A DNA stretch of 64,000 bases from JANQPX01 sp050633905 (GCA_050633905.1 JBOEHJ010000008.1:28314-92313); one strand, 5' to 3'; positions 25,019-34,424 are shown, counted from the first letter of the stretch. Notes: a model not told the origin generated them from the letters alone. A program made the numbers and translations.

Positions 25019-26033
25019 CGACCAAATGACGCCAGCCCACTCGCTTCCCAACAACCACCCGCTCACGAATCTTTGTTGTCGCGTGTGCAGAAATCGCCTG
25101 TGTGGTGATCAAGGTCACAGTTTAAGTGCTGAGAAAGACCTATATTAACATTATGCCAAGACCGAGAATCGATTGATGGCAGTGGTGATTAGGTCCGATT
25201 CTCTCGAGTGACAAGCGCCGTACAGACGAAGACGCGCAAGACTAGGTCGATTGAAACGCTAAATGAGTGCCCACATTGAACGGCTGGCGACAAGTCCTCC
25301 AACGTCCTCGGGGGATAGAGGCCAGCCAAATTCTTTTCTAGCTGCAGATACAGCAGCCTTTAGCGTCTCGTAGCCGGCGATTGAGACAAGGCCAACAGGC
25401 CTAGAGAATACTTGATGTTGCAGATATGTCGCTGGCGCTAACGATTTGTTAACCATCGGATAATCATGATGCTCAAGGTCGACGGCTTGGCTTGACGTCA
25501 CCGCTGCATGGGCATAATCAGCGCATCTTCGTCTGTGGTGACGAGAAGTCGTTGTCTTGTTTTGGAATGGTCAATGTCATGGTAACGCGAGATCAGAAAT
25601 CTGAATGGACCAGTCTCACGACTGCATCGCAAGCGTCGCTTGAGTATCGCACCGGATTTCCGGGCTTGGGTGGTCGTCCGAGCCAGCATCCGGCCTGGTC
25701 TGGCGCCACCGATCGACGGGCGTTGGGCGTGATGCTCGATGGCGCGTCTCGTGCTGATGAGGAATTCGGGCGCCATCAGCAGAGCAAAGAACGCGTGTCC
25801 TCCTGATCTGGTCATCGCGAGCTTATCGGGTAACTGGGTGTTCGTTCGCCATATCTCTTTAGATTTATTGATCACCTGATTCTTATCACAGTTTTGTCAA
25901 CAAACTTATCCTGAATTTTGTGGATAACTCCCGGTGGGCCCTGCGAACTCATGGAAAACCTGACCTTTCTCTTGCCGTTGTTGCGGTCCTCTTGTTTAAG
26001 ACTGGCGCTGACCCTGCCACGGAGAGACTATTC
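25019..26033. other. 1 kb region with no convincing gene
   Basis: Several open frames exist but none has a good start, ribosome site or family resemblance. The best is leftward, 25259-25456 (65 residues, ATG at 25456, containing LVSIAGYETLKAAVSAARKEFGWPL), which has helix-like composition and could be a small protein or a remnant. Frames at 25570-25806 (+) and 25498-25875 (-) overlap each other and look like chance. The right end, from about 25990, carries the gpmA ribosome site. Confidence 0.4.
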
Positions 26034-26726
26034 ATGACCAAGCTGGTGCTTATTCGTCACGGCCAAAGTGTCTGGAACAAGGCCAACCTGTTCACCGGTT
26101 GGACAGATGTCGATCTGTCCGAACAAGGTGTTTCCGAAGCGACGGCGTCCGGGGAACGACTGAAGAAGGCCGGATACGACTTCGATGTCTGTCATACCTC
26201 TCTCCTTATCCGTGCCATCAAAACCTTGAACATCGTATTGGAAGGCATGGACCGCCTCTGGCTCCCCGTTCACAAGAGCTGGCGCCTGAATGAGCGGCAC
26301 TATGGCGCGTTGCAGGGGCTGAATAAGGCTGAAACCGCAGCGAAGTATGGCGACGAGCAAGTTCATATTTGGCGTCGGAGCTACACGACGCCACCGCCAT
26401 TATTGGAAGCCGGCGATGAGCGCCATCCGGGGGCTGATCCGCGTTACGCGTCCCTTGATGCGAGCGATATTCCGAGTGCCGAATGTCTGAAGGACACCGT
26501 GGACCGGGTGCTACCTTATTGGCATAGCAATATCGCACCCGCGATCCAACGCGGCGAACGCGTGATCATCGCGGCTCACGGCAACAGTCTTCGTGGTTTG
26601 GTCAAATATCTCGATAATGTCAGCGATGACGACATCCTGTCCGTTGAGATTCCAACAGGCGTCCCGTTGGTCTATGAACTGGATGATGCCCTAAAACCGA
26701 CCAAGAGCTACTACCTCGAGGCTTGA
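26034..26726 (+). CDS. gpmA: 2,3-bisphosphoglycerate-dependent phosphoglycerate mutase
   Basis: 230 residues from ATG 26034, with GGAGAG seven bases upstream. The histidine-phosphatase motif is LIRHGQSVWNKANLFTGW (phospho-His near residue 9). ERHYGALQGLNKAETAAKYG, the second catalytic His in AAHGNSLRG and the C-terminal GVPLVYELDD complete the GpmA pattern. The enzyme interconverts 3- and 2-phosphoglycerate in glycolysis and gluconeogenesis. Length is normal for the family. It is a single-gene unit with no neighbour in the same direction close by. Confidence 0.97.
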   Translation: MTKLVLIRHGQSVWNKANLFTGWTDVDLSEQGVSEATASGERLKKAGYDFDVCHTSLLIRAIKTLNIVLEGMDRLWLPVHKSWRLNERHYGALQGLNKAETAAKYGDEQVHIWRRSYTTPPPLLEAGDERHPGADPRYASLDASDIPSAECLKDTVDRVLPYWHSNIAPAIQRGERVIIAAHGNSLRGLVKYLDNVSDDDILSVEIPTGVPLVYELDDALKPTKSYYLEA

Positions 26727-27033
26727 TGGCGTTAGCGCGAGCGCCGTATTCCGCATCTTCGCTCTTGAACCGTCCCCCTGCGACAAGCTCAGCGAAAGAT
26801 GACCGTATCGAGAACGATATTCTGCAGGCGCAACCCGGCCTCATCGAGGATTAGGTTGGCCATCGCTGAGTAGGTTTGCGGTTGCCTATCCCGTCTCTCG
26901 ATCGATAGGCTTATGTGCGCTATCTTCTTCCCAAAGAAAGCAGGTCACGAAGGTCTATTGATCCGTTGGGCTCACCAATCCAGCGCTTGTCCGCGCGGCT
27001 TGACCGCTATTCTTTGGAAAGGGACGGTCCAAC
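26727..27033. other. Intergenic stretch, nothing recognised
   Basis: About 300 bases after gpmA. No coding frame, repeat or clear terminator was seen. It presumably contains the promoter of the cupin gene. Confidence 0.5.
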
Positions 27034-27714
27034 ATGAACCTTAATGCTGATTTTACCAAGCGGGTGGTCATGCATGGCGATGAGCTGCCATGGCAGGCCT
27101 CGCCTATGGCTGGAGTCAGCCGCCGAATGTTGGATCGCGTGGGTGATGAGGTTGCCCGCGCCACCACCATCGTGCGCTATGATCCCGGCAGCAAGTTTTC
27201 CCCCCATATCCATACTGGTGGTGAAGAATTCATCGTGCTCGACGGTGTCTTCCAGGACGAGCATGGCGATTATCCCAAAGGATCCTACATCCGCAACCCG
27301 CCGCAATCACGGCACACGCCAGGCTCCGAGTCTGGCTGTGTGATCATGGTGAAGCTCTGGCAGTTCGATCTGGACGACCGTACGCATGTACGCGTCGACA
27401 TGAACAAGATGGGCAAGGTTGTTGACCCACAGCGTTCAAGCGTCGCGGTGACGCCGCTTTTTAAAGACCAGCGCGAAGACGTGCGGCTGGAGCGATGGGA
27501 TGCGGGGGCCGAGGTTGCGGTTGATACCGAAGGTGGGGCGGAAATCTTTGTTCTCGATGGGAGCTTTCAAGATGGGGGCGATCGCTTTCGAACACATTCC
27601 TGGCTGCGTGTGCCGATCAGCAGCAAGGTCTCGGTCAAAGCAGGCCGCGAAGGCGCGATGGTCTGGATCAAATCGGGCCATCTGCGCTTTGTCGATCCGA
27701 CAATGTCGACTTGA
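27034..27714 (+). CDS. Double-cupin protein, ChrR-like
   Basis: 226 residues made of two cupin domains. The first has the full metal motif, HIHTGGEEFIVLDGVFQDEHG and then SRHTPGSESG (His, His, Glu, His). The second (EIFVLDGSFQDGGDRFRTHSWLR) keeps the same strand pattern and one His but lacks the HxH pair. This resembles the cupin part of the ChrR anti-sigma family without its N-terminal sigma-binding zinc domain, so it is probably an enzyme or sensor of unknown substrate, not an anti-sigma factor. The first domain probably binds a metal. Confidence 0.8.
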   Translation: MNLNADFTKRVVMHGDELPWQASPMAGVSRRMLDRVGDEVARATTIVRYDPGSKFSPHIHTGGEEFIVLDGVFQDEHGDYPKGSYIRNPPQSRHTPGSESGCVIMVKLWQFDLDDRTHVRVDMNKMGKVVDPQRSSVAVTPLFKDQREDVRLERWDAGAEVAVDTEGGAEIFVLDGSFQDGGDRFRTHSWLRVPISSKVSVKAGREGAMVWIKSGHLRFVDPTMST

Positions 27715-27817
27715 TTCCTTCGGCGGCCAGTGGACGCAGCATTTCGTTCAAAAAAACATTGGCGTACTGGCAAAACTCGGCCAGCATGGAGATAGAAAAA
27801 CAATCCCGTTTAAAGCT

Positions 27818-27834
27818 AGGAGGCTTTCGTCGTG
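27818..27834 (+). promoter_or_regulatory. Strong ribosome site deciding the dctP GTG start
   Basis: AGGAGG (27818-27823) lies eight bases before GTG 27832, which fixes the start. AAAGC and GCTTT flank it (27812-27816 and 27823-27827) and could form a weak hairpin holding the site in its loop. Confidence 0.6.
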
Positions 27835-28806
27835 AAAACACTGAGTGCTTTGTTGAGCGTGGCGTTATCCACGGTTGCTGTGACCCCGCTGCTCGCCGCC
27901 GAGAAGTGGGATATGCCTATGGCCTATGCGGATAGCAATTTTCACACAGAAAATGGTAAGGCCTTCGCCGAATGCGTCGCCGACGCGTCTGCTGGCGAGC
28001 TCGAAATTGTGGTCCATGGCGGCGGCTCGCTGTTCAAGGGTAATGAGATCAAGAGGGCTGTTCAGACTGGACAGGCCCCGATCGGCGAGCGTTTGTTGTC
28101 GGCGCATCAGAATGAAGACGCCATGTTCGGTTTCGACAGCATCCCCTTCCTGGCATCGGGTTATGAGGAAAGTGACAAGCTCTGGGGGGTCGCCAAGGAC
28201 AGCATCACCGAGATTCTTGATGGACAGAATTTGGTGCTGCTCTACACCGTCCCCTGGCCGCCTCAGGGCATCTACGCCAATAAGGAACTTGCATCGACCG
28301 CCGATATGAAGGGGGTCAAGTTCCGCTCCTACAATTCGGCAACTGCGCGTATGGCAGAGTTGATGGAGGCGGTTCCGGTGCAGATCGAAGCGGCCGAGCT
28401 TAGCCAGGCATTGGCGACCGGCGTGGCCGAGAGTTTCATTTCATCAGGGGCCACCGGTTATGACCGCAAGGTTTGGGAGCATCTCTCTCATTGGTACGAG
28501 GTGAATGCTTGGTTGCCGCGAAACTATATCATGGTCAACAAGGATAGCTGGGACAGCTTGCCCGAGGGCAGCCAGACTGCGCTTAGGGATTGCGCGACCA
28601 AGGCAGAGGCTGATGGGACGACGAAGTCCATCGAGCTGAATGACTGGTACAAAGAACAGCTCACCTCCAACGGTATGACCGTGCAGAAGGCAGAAGGTCA
28701 GTTGCGCGATGATATGATCGCGATTGGCGAGACCATGACGGCCGAATGGCTCGAGGCCACAGGCGATTCCGGCCAGGCGATCGTCGATGGGTTCAAGGGT
28801 CAGTAA
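27832..28806 (+). CDS. dctP: TRAP transporter substrate-binding protein DctP
   Basis: 324 residues starting at GTG. The Sec signal peptide (MKTLSALLSVALSTVAVTPLLAA) is followed by a DctP-type periplasmic binding protein: FAECVADASAGELEIVVHGGGSLFKGNEIKRAVQTGQAPIGE, the family Arg region MKGVKFRSYNSATARMAELM, and a C-terminal swivel. It delivers an anionic substrate, usually a carboxylate, to the DctQM membrane unit. The exact ligand cannot be read. It is the first gene of a dctP-dctQ-dctM operon; a long hairpin separates it from dctQ. Confidence 0.95.
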   Translation: MKTLSALLSVALSTVAVTPLLAAEKWDMPMAYADSNFHTENGKAFAECVADASAGELEIVVHGGGSLFKGNEIKRAVQTGQAPIGERLLSAHQNEDAMFGFDSIPFLASGYEESDKLWGVAKDSITEILDGQNLVLLYTVPWPPQGIYANKELASTADMKGVKFRSYNSATARMAELMEAVPVQIEAAELSQALATGVAESFISSGATGYDRKVWEHLSHWYEVNAWLPRNYIMVNKDSWDSLPEGSQTALRDCATKAEADGTTKSIELNDWYKEQLTSNGMTVQKAEGQLRDDMIAIGETMTAEWLEATGDSGQAIVDGFKGQ

Positions 28807-28832
28807 CCAAGGATGATGGGCATCGTCGAAAA

Positions 28833-28860
28833 GCGAGAGCGTTTCTCGAAACGCTCTCGC
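28833..28860 (+). promoter_or_regulatory. Perfect hairpin between dctP and dctQ
   Basis: Two 12-base arms, GCGAGAGCGTTT and AAACGCTCTCGC, pair without mismatch around a CTCG loop. No T-run follows, so it is not a standard terminator. Hairpins after the first gene of binding-protein operons commonly protect the upstream mRNA, giving more binding protein than permease; that role is inferred here. Confidence 0.75.
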
Positions 28861-28885
28861 ATTCGATCCGTTCAGTGATCACAAC

Positions 28886-29434
28886 ATGAACGGTTTCATC
28901 AGGCTCGGGCGTTTTCTTCGGCCATGGCTGGATCGTCTCTACGATCTGTCCGGCGCTGTCGCTGCCTTGTTTCTGATCGCGATCTTGACGATCATCTGTC
29001 TGCAAATGGCGGCGCGCTGGAGCGGTCAGCAATTCCCGGGGTCGACCGATTATGCGGGTTATTGTATGGCGGCGGCGTCCTTCTTCGCCATGGCTCATGC
29101 TTTCAATCATGGCGCTCATATCCGGGTTTCCCTTTTCCTCAGCCGGCTTGGCCGTTGGCGTCGGGCGGGCGAACTTTGGTGTTTGGGGGTAGCCGCCATT
29201 CTTGCTTGCTTCTTCGCGATTTACGCGGTGAAAGCGATCCAGGTTTCGATCAAGCTGAACGACATTTCCCAAGGTCAGGATGCTACACCGCTTTGGATAC
29301 CGCAAATCTCGATGGCGTTCGGCACCTGCCTGTTCGCGGTCTGCCTGATCGATCGGTTTTTGCGGGTCCTGTTCGGTGGTAGTTACCAGCTCGGCGAGTC
29401 CAACCTGGACCCGGGACGCTCAGATGCTGATTGA
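28886..29434 (+). CDS. dctQ: TRAP transporter small permease subunit DctQ
   Basis: 182 residues with four membrane helices: AVAALFLIAILTIICLQMAARW, YAGYCMAAASFFAMAHAFNHGAHI, ELWCLGVAAILACFFAIYAV and ISMAFGTCLFAVCLIDRF. The conserved HGAHIRV segment after helix 2 is a DctQ mark. It pairs with DctM to move substrate using a sodium or proton gradient. The dctM frame follows within about 30 bases. Confidence 0.93.
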   Translation: MNGFIRLGRFLRPWLDRLYDLSGAVAALFLIAILTIICLQMAARWSGQQFPGSTDYAGYCMAAASFFAMAHAFNHGAHIRVSLFLSRLGRWRRAGELWCLGVAAILACFFAIYAVKAIQVSIKLNDISQGQDATPLWIPQISMAFGTCLFAVCLIDRFLRVLFGGSYQLGESNLDPGRSDAD

Positions 29435-29463
29435 TCCCCTCATCTTTTGTTACAAAAAATAAC

Positions 29464-30777
29464 ATGGAACACTTTTATCTGACCGGCATTTTCCTTTTCG
29501 TGTTGTTCTTCCTCTTAGGAACGGGCGTCTGGGTGGGGCTTGCTTTGCTCGGCGTTGCCTGGATCGGTATGGAGCTCTTTACGTCGCGCCCGGCTGGTGA
29601 TGCGATGATCACCACCATCTGGACGGCGTCCTCCTCCTGGGCGCTGACGGCCCTGCCGCTTTTCATCTGGATGGGCGAGATCCTTTTTCGAACAAGGCTG
29701 TCCGAAGATATGTTCAAGGGGCTTTCGCCCTGGCTTGCTAATTTGCCGGGACGGTTGCTGCATACCAACATCGTCGGTTGCACGGTGTTCGCGGCAGTCT
29801 CCGGAAGCTCGGCTGCCACCGTCACCACGGTAGGTAAGATGTCGATCCCGGAGCTCAGGCGACGAAAATATCCGGAACGGCTGATCGTCGGCACGCTCGC
29901 GGGTGCGGGCACCCTTGGCCTGATGATACCGCCTTCTCTGACCCTGATCGTCTATGGCGTGACCATTAACGAGTCGATCTCCAAGCTGTTCATGGCCGGT
30001 ATCCTGCCCGGCCTGACACTCGGCGCCTTGTTCATGGGGTATATCGCCTTTTGGTCCTTCACGCGCCCAGATGAAGTGCCGGCGGCGGAGGCAAGGCTCA
30101 GCTTCGGCGAAAAGGTCAGGCAAAGCCGTTTTCTAATTCCTGTCCTTTGTCTGATACTGACCGTCCTGGGCTCGATCTATCTGGGATTTGCGACGGCAAC
30201 TGAAGCGGCGGCGTTCGGCGTGATCGGGGCACTCGTTCTGGCTGCTGTTCAGGGCTCCTTGAACAGGGAGACCTTCGTCACCAGCCTGATGGGAGCCACT
30301 CGAACTTCCTGCATGATCGCCCTCATTTTGGCGGGTGCCGCTTTCCTTGCCCTTGCCATGGGCTTTACCGGCTTGCCGCGCGCGCTGGCCGGCTGGATTG
30401 CCTCGATGGAACTCAGTCCCATCGCGTTGATCGTGGCGCTAACCTTTTTTTACATCATCCTCGGCTGTTTTCTTGATGGGATCAGCTCGGTGGTGCTGAC
30501 CATGGCCGTGGTCGAGCCGATGATCCGGGCTGCTGGCATCGATCTGATCTGGTTTGGCATCTTCATCGTCGTGGTGGTGGAAATGGCGCAGATCACGCCG
30601 CCTATCGGCTTCAACCTCTTCGTGCTCCAGGGCATGACTGGCCACGAGATCAGCTATATCGCCAAGACAGCCCTGCCGTTCTTCTTGATCATGTGTCTGA
30701 TGGTGGTCATCCTGGTGGTGTTTCCCGACCTTGCGACCTTCCTCCCGGAAACCATGCGTCAAGCGCCAGGCGGTTAG
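29464..30777 (+). CDS. dctM: TRAP transporter large permease subunit DctM
   Basis: 437 residues from ATG 29464; the open frame reaches back to 29431 but the hydrophobic start fits this ATG. About twelve membrane helices are present with the family segments FAAVSGSSAATVTTVGKMSIPEL, GTLGLMIPPSLTLIVYGV and FLDGISSVVLT...VEMAQITPPIGFNLFVLQG, which form the ion- and substrate-conducting core. It is the last gene of the TRAP operon. A degenerate copy of the dispersed GTGG/CCAC palindrome follows two bases after its stop. Confidence 0.95.
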   Translation: MEHFYLTGIFLFVLFFLLGTGVWVGLALLGVAWIGMELFTSRPAGDAMITTIWTASSSWALTALPLFIWMGEILFRTRLSEDMFKGLSPWLANLPGRLLHTNIVGCTVFAAVSGSSAATVTTVGKMSIPELRRRKYPERLIVGTLAGAGTLGLMIPPSLTLIVYGVTINESISKLFMAGILPGLTLGALFMGYIAFWSFTRPDEVPAAEARLSFGEKVRQSRFLIPVLCLILTVLGSIYLGFATATEAAAFGVIGALVLAAVQGSLNRETFVTSLMGATRTSCMIALILAGAAFLALAMGFTGLPRALAGWIASMELSPIALIVALTFFYIILGCFLDGISSVVLTMAVVEPMIRAAGIDLIWFGIFIVVVVEMAQITPPIGFNLFVLQGMTGHEISYIAKTALPFFLIMCLMVVILVVFPDLATFLPETMRQAPGG

Positions 30778-30779
30778 TT

Positions 30780-30802
30780 TTGGTGTGACCACCCCATTTA
30801 GT
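30780..30802 (+). repeat. Dispersed palindrome, degenerate copy after dctM
   Basis: TTGGTGTGACCAC then CCCATTTAG. It keeps a four-pair stem (TGGT/ACCA, loop GTG) and a tail resembling the ATCATTGA tail of the other copies. It starts two bases after the dctM stop, in the same orientation as the gene. It is the weakest of the seven copies. Confidence 0.4.
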
Positions 30803-31028
30803 TTTTGACGCCTTCGAAGAAAGTGCCAGGAAGTACCGAGACGGTATGCGTTTCCTTGTCGGGACGGGGGCATTCAGGAAGAGCGCAGCTGGATCTTTTG
30901 AATACTTCGGTGCATGGGGCGGAAAGATGGTTGTCCCATTGCCGAACGCCTTGGTCGGTAACCACATCAGATCCAAAAAAACTGCCTCGACGATGTTGAT
31001 GAATTGACAACACTAGCCGGAGTGCCCG

Positions 31029-31580
31029 ATGACCAGGCTTTCCTACATCGAACGTGGCCAGGCCGATCCTGCCTTGCATCCCATCTATGACGCAGCGGAA
31101 GGCTATGGCTGCTTTGCTAATCAAATCAGGACAATGGCCCATTGTCCTCCGGTGCTCACCCATGTGATGTCGCTCCTGGTTGAGCTTCGTCAAACCGGTC
31201 AGCTGATCGCACGGCATGTGGAACTCTTGAATGTCACGGTTGCGCTCGCCAATGCCTGTGACTATTGCATTGCTCATCATGCGCCAGCACTTAAGGTCCA
31301 GGGGATGAGTGATGCCGGCGTGGCGGGCCTGCTTGATGTTGCTGATCATCCAGAACTTGACGATCTCGACCGATTGGTGGTTGCTTATGCCTTGCTAATC
31401 AATAACGAACCCCATCGCATCACCGATAGTTTTTTTGATCAACTCCGAGCCTCATTCAGCGAAGCGCAGATCGCCGAGCTGACATGGCGTATTGGCTTGG
31501 CGGGCGCGTTCAACCGGATCAATCATGCGCTTGACATTGAAATCGAGTCAGATGTTGTTCAGATGGATCATGCTACATAG
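31029..31580 (+). CDS. AhpD-fold carboxymuconolactone decarboxylase-family protein
   Basis: 183 residues, all helical. The redox motif is NACDYCIAHHAPAL (two Cys two apart plus His, about residues 77-84), as in AhpD alkylhydroperoxidase proteins. AELTWRIGLAGAFNRINHAL near the C-terminus matches the CMD family. Members with CxxC-His act as peroxidases or thiol-disulfide proteins rather than decarboxylases. Neighbours give no pathway clue. Start ATG 31029. Confidence 0.87.
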   Translation: MTRLSYIERGQADPALHPIYDAAEGYGCFANQIRTMAHCPPVLTHVMSLLVELRQTGQLIARHVELLNVTVALANACDYCIAHHAPALKVQGMSDAGVAGLLDVADHPELDDLDRLVVAYALLINNEPHRITDSFFDQLRASFSEAQIAELTWRIGLAGAFNRINHALDIEIESDVVQMDHAT

Positions 31581-31714
31581 ATAGCGATCACGGCATATTT
31601 GATGAAAGTCCGGGAAATTCTTTTTGAATCAAGCGTTTCAGAAGGTCACTAGGGAAGAAGCTTCTGCGATCAACCTGCAGGCCAACCCTTTCTATCAACC
31701 GGGGTGCTTTATCG

Positions 31715-32569
31715 ATGAAGAGCGATGCTCGAACCATTCTTATTCGATCTTTCCTTGCCTCAATGCTGTTGCTTACAACGGGACTTTGGCCATCGGCGGC
31801 CTCGGCGGAACCGACGGAGCGGATGGAACTGAAAATGGTCATGTATATGGCCGGCCTGACGGCAGGCACGATGAAGCTTTCGGTGGATTTCAACGATGTC
31901 GATGTTACCAGTTCGCTCAAGCTGAAGAGTAAAGGCGTCGTCAAGATGATGACGGGTTACAAGGGTCGTTCGCAAGCCCGGACCACGCTGCTGGAGAATG
32001 GCTGGCCTGTGCCAGTCACCTATGATGCTGCCTATGAGACCAGAAAATACGATCGTAAGATCGAAATTCGCTATAGCCCGGATCAAGGCGACATCGACGA
32101 TCTCCGGATATGGAAGCGCGGTGAACTGCGTAACAGCAAGGTTCCAGATACTTTATGGCAATCGACCATCGATCCGCTCACCGCGGTCTTACATTTTCGT
32201 CACTGGGTCCTGGCCATGCGTGACGATCCATCCGCAAAGAAACGGCAGATGTTCGAGATCTTCGACGGTCGGCGCCGCTATCGGTTGAATGCCGAGGTGA
32301 TCGAGCGTGACATCATCAACTTTGGTGGTGAAGAGCAACCGGCATACAGGATCAAAATCATCTTGGAGCCGCTTGCTGGTTTCAGCTCGAAGGACCTGCT
32401 GGCCAACTGGTCCAGCGAGGATGGCAGTCGTTGGATTGAATTGGTGATCACCGATAACAATAATCCGGTTCCACTCTCGCTCAACACCAAAGGCGGAACA
32501 CTGAAGACGAGCATTTTGCTCGAGAGTATTTGCGACCGTGACAACAACTGCACAGCTTTCGACAGCTAG
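31715..32569 (+). CDS. Exported DUF3108 protein
   Basis: 284 residues. The signal peptide ends at PSAASA (about residue 31). The mature part is beta-rich and matches DUF3108 proteins: MELKMVMYMAGLTAGTMKLSVDF at the start, DPLTAVLHFRHW in the middle, and an ending LNTKGGTLKTSILLES. The family is periplasmic with an envelope-related role that has not been worked out. The stop codon TAG shares its G with a copy of the dispersed GTGG/CCAC palindrome. Confidence 0.85.
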   Translation: MKSDARTILIRSFLASMLLLTTGLWPSAASAEPTERMELKMVMYMAGLTAGTMKLSVDFNDVDVTSSLKLKSKGVVKMMTGYKGRSQARTTLLENGWPVPVTYDAAYETRKYDRKIEIRYSPDQGDIDDLRIWKRGELRNSKVPDTLWQSTIDPLTAVLHFRHWVLAMRDDPSAKKRQMFEIFDGRRRYRLNAEVIERDIINFGGEEQPAYRIKIILEPLAGFSSKDLLANWSSEDGSRWIELVITDNNNPVPLSLNTKGGTLKTSILLESICDRDNNCTAFDS

Positions 32570-32594
32570 TGGTACGACCACATCTTAGACTTGG
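32569..32594 (+). repeat. Dispersed palindrome copy at DUF3108 stop
   Basis: GTGGT-ACG-ACCAC with the tail ATCTTAGACTTGG. Five-pair perfect stem; its first G is the last base of the TAG stop. Same orientation as the gene. Confidence 0.7.
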
Positions 32595-32838
32595 CTATGC
32601 GAGGCATACGGAACGCCTTGCAACGGCCTGCCAGGCCAGTTTGAGCCGGTTTTACCCCGATAGTCACTACTTAGGCGGGTACGAAAATTCAAACATATTA
32701 GTTAAGGGTTGATTTCGTTATGGTTGAAGAACCATAAAATCCTTTATTTAGTCGCGCTAGCAGTCTACGTTTTCGACCAGAACATTGAGGGATCATCCAT
32801 GCTGCTGCGGCAGCCATCGGTATCTTTTGGACGACTTG

Positions 32839-33552
32839 ATGAACAATCTGCAACATGCTCGTTCTCCCGAGGAACAGCAGGGTGGTGAGCAACGCTTTGT
32901 GAGCAATAAGTTACCGGATAGTTTTGCCGCACTCGCTGCAGAACTCTGGGTGGCGTCCTCGGCTCGCGGCGGCAGGATGAGTTCGGCGCTTGGAAGCGTT
33001 CTCGGTTGGCGCTTGGAAGAGGCCGAGGAAATTCTCGACAGTGAGCTTCGTCAGATCAAGCGCCGCCTTTCCCGGGTGGGTGAGGTGGAAGAAGCCGCCG
33101 GCATGGTCTTTCGTTACATCCGCGCCGCGCAGGAAGGTGCATCGCAAATCAATCTTAGGATTATGGCCAAGGTCATCCGGGGATTGGCATCGAAGGCCAG
33201 GTCGAAGGCGTCTGATTTCCTTCGTTTCGCTGATGCCGTTGCGTCGTTGAGTGTCGATGAGATCTGCGTGATCAGCTCGCTCCTGGAGAAGACGAACGAG
33301 TTGGATGAGCTTGGGCTGGTCAGCGACCGGGATGGCAAAGCTTGGTCCCTGATGGTGGATGATCTGGTGCCGGATACATTTGATGATCAGCAGACGGTTG
33401 CCGAGACCTTGCTGACCGCGAGCCGGACTGGCCTGGTCACCAAGGCAGCCCCTTTCAAGCTTGGCCCCTTTTCCACCACACCTTTGCTTCATGAATTGGC
33501 CGAACTGGCATCGCTTGATCGGGCCATCATGGAAGAAGGCGTCGAGTTCTAG
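32839..33552 (+). CDS. Helical protein of unknown function
   Basis: 237 residues from ATG 32839 (a TTG at 32785 would add 18). Not recognised. It is almost entirely alpha-helical and charged, with segments such as RLEEAEEILDSELRQIKRRLSRVGEVEEAAG and VSDRDGKAWSLMVDDLVP. No signal, membrane helix, Cys pair or nucleotide motif. It stands alone, with 270 bases of AT-richer DNA in front. Codon use resembles its neighbours, so it is very likely a real cytosolic protein. Confidence 0.7.
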   Translation: MNNLQHARSPEEQQGGEQRFVSNKLPDSFAALAAELWVASSARGGRMSSALGSVLGWRLEEAEEILDSELRQIKRRLSRVGEVEEAAGMVFRYIRAAQEGASQINLRIMAKVIRGLASKARSKASDFLRFADAVASLSVDEICVISSLLEKTNELDELGLVSDRDGKAWSLMVDDLVPDTFDDQQTVAETLLTASRTGLVTKAAPFKLGPFSTTPLLHELAELASLDRAIMEEGVEF

Positions 33553-33617
33553 TCTTCAACGGATGTCAGGTCGACCCAATCGGCTTGGCGTTCTCACTTA
33601 GCACCGAAATCTGACGA

Positions 33618-34424
33618 TCAGCCCTCTTGGAGCCGTGCTACGGCATCTTTTGCCGTCATGCCAGCTTTGATGCCCGCCATCTTTGCTTGATTGTTCAGTC
33701 TCGAGATGATGCCATCCTCATAGGTCGAGCGACCCTCGCCGATCCGGGCACTCATGGTATGGACGGCAATGCCGACAATGCCCCGTTGATCGAGAGCGGC
33801 AAGGCGTCCGAGGCCGGCGTCCTCGATGCCGATGCCGGCATCATTGAAGAAAGCGGCTAGCGCATCGACCTTGAGGGCACCTTCCGGCTTGCCCCCCATC
33901 AGACCGCCATGAGAGCCGGTAAGCACGATCTGGCCGATATCTCCGTCGTTCACCAAGGTAACGGAATCCAGACAAATAACGCGCGGCTTGTCGTCATCAT
34001 GGCTGATCACGATGCGCGCCTCGGCATAGGCTGGGACCGTCCAGTCCAGATGAGGGGCCGCGCGCAAATGTTCGGCTGCCGCCATGACAGATTGGCCGGA
34101 GGCGCAGCCGAGATCCTCAGCGATGCGGTTCACATGGCTGATGCGGCCACGGGTTGCCATATCCTTCGCGTCACCGATGCGCGCGCTGTCATGGTGGCAA
34201 GTCGCCGCCGCCATGCCGAGTTTTTCGCAATAAGATAGGCAGGCCAGTCCGGCTTGGTCGAGACCGACGCCGGCATCGTTCAAGATCACCGCGCGAAGGC
34301 CGGCGTCAGCTGCACGATAGCCTGGATAGGCGCCGCCATGAGAACCGCAGATCACCACCTGGCCGCGATGCTCCTCGTAAAGCTTGGTGGCACTATCCGC
34401 TTCGATGATTGTCACAATCGACAT
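33618..34424 (-). CDS. Unknown protein made of two homologous halves
   Basis: 268 residues with a clear internal duplication. Half 1 (about 22-100) reads ICGSHGGAYPG...VILNDAGVGLDQAGLACL...SARIGDAKDM...ISHVN. Half 2 (about 165-248) reads LTGSHGGLMGG...AFFNDAGIGIEDAGLGRL...SARIGEGRSTYEDGIISRLN. The shared pattern is GSHGG, NDAGxGxxxAGL, SARIG and a closing Asn. No known family name comes to mind; the repeated GSHGG and NDAG motifs suggest a ligand or metal site in each half. No signal peptide. Transcribed alone, convergent with the helical protein on its left. Confidence 0.75.
   Translation of the reverse strand: MSIVTIIEADSATKLYEEHRGQVVICGSHGGAYPGYRAADAGLRAVILNDAGVGLDQAGLACLSYCEKLGMAAATCHHDSARIGDAKDMATRGRISHVNRIAEDLGCASGQSVMAAAEHLRAAPHLDWTVPAYAEARIVISHDDDKPRVICLDSVTLVNDGDIGQIVLTGSHGGLMGGKPEGALKVDALAAFFNDAGIGIEDAGLGRLAALDQRGIVGIAVHTMSARIGEGRSTYEDGIISRLNNQAKMAGIKAGMTAKDAVARLQEG

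Noticed and set aside
24374..25066. A 230-codon minus-strand frame over the exonuclease
   Set aside because: The plus-strand gene has all DEDDh residues and a terminator; the antisense frame shows no family features.
25492..25875. Two overlapping opposite-strand frames in the 25-26 kb gap
   Set aside because: Neither has a ribosome site, ATG-led conserved start or recognisable sequence; kept only as part of the gap description.
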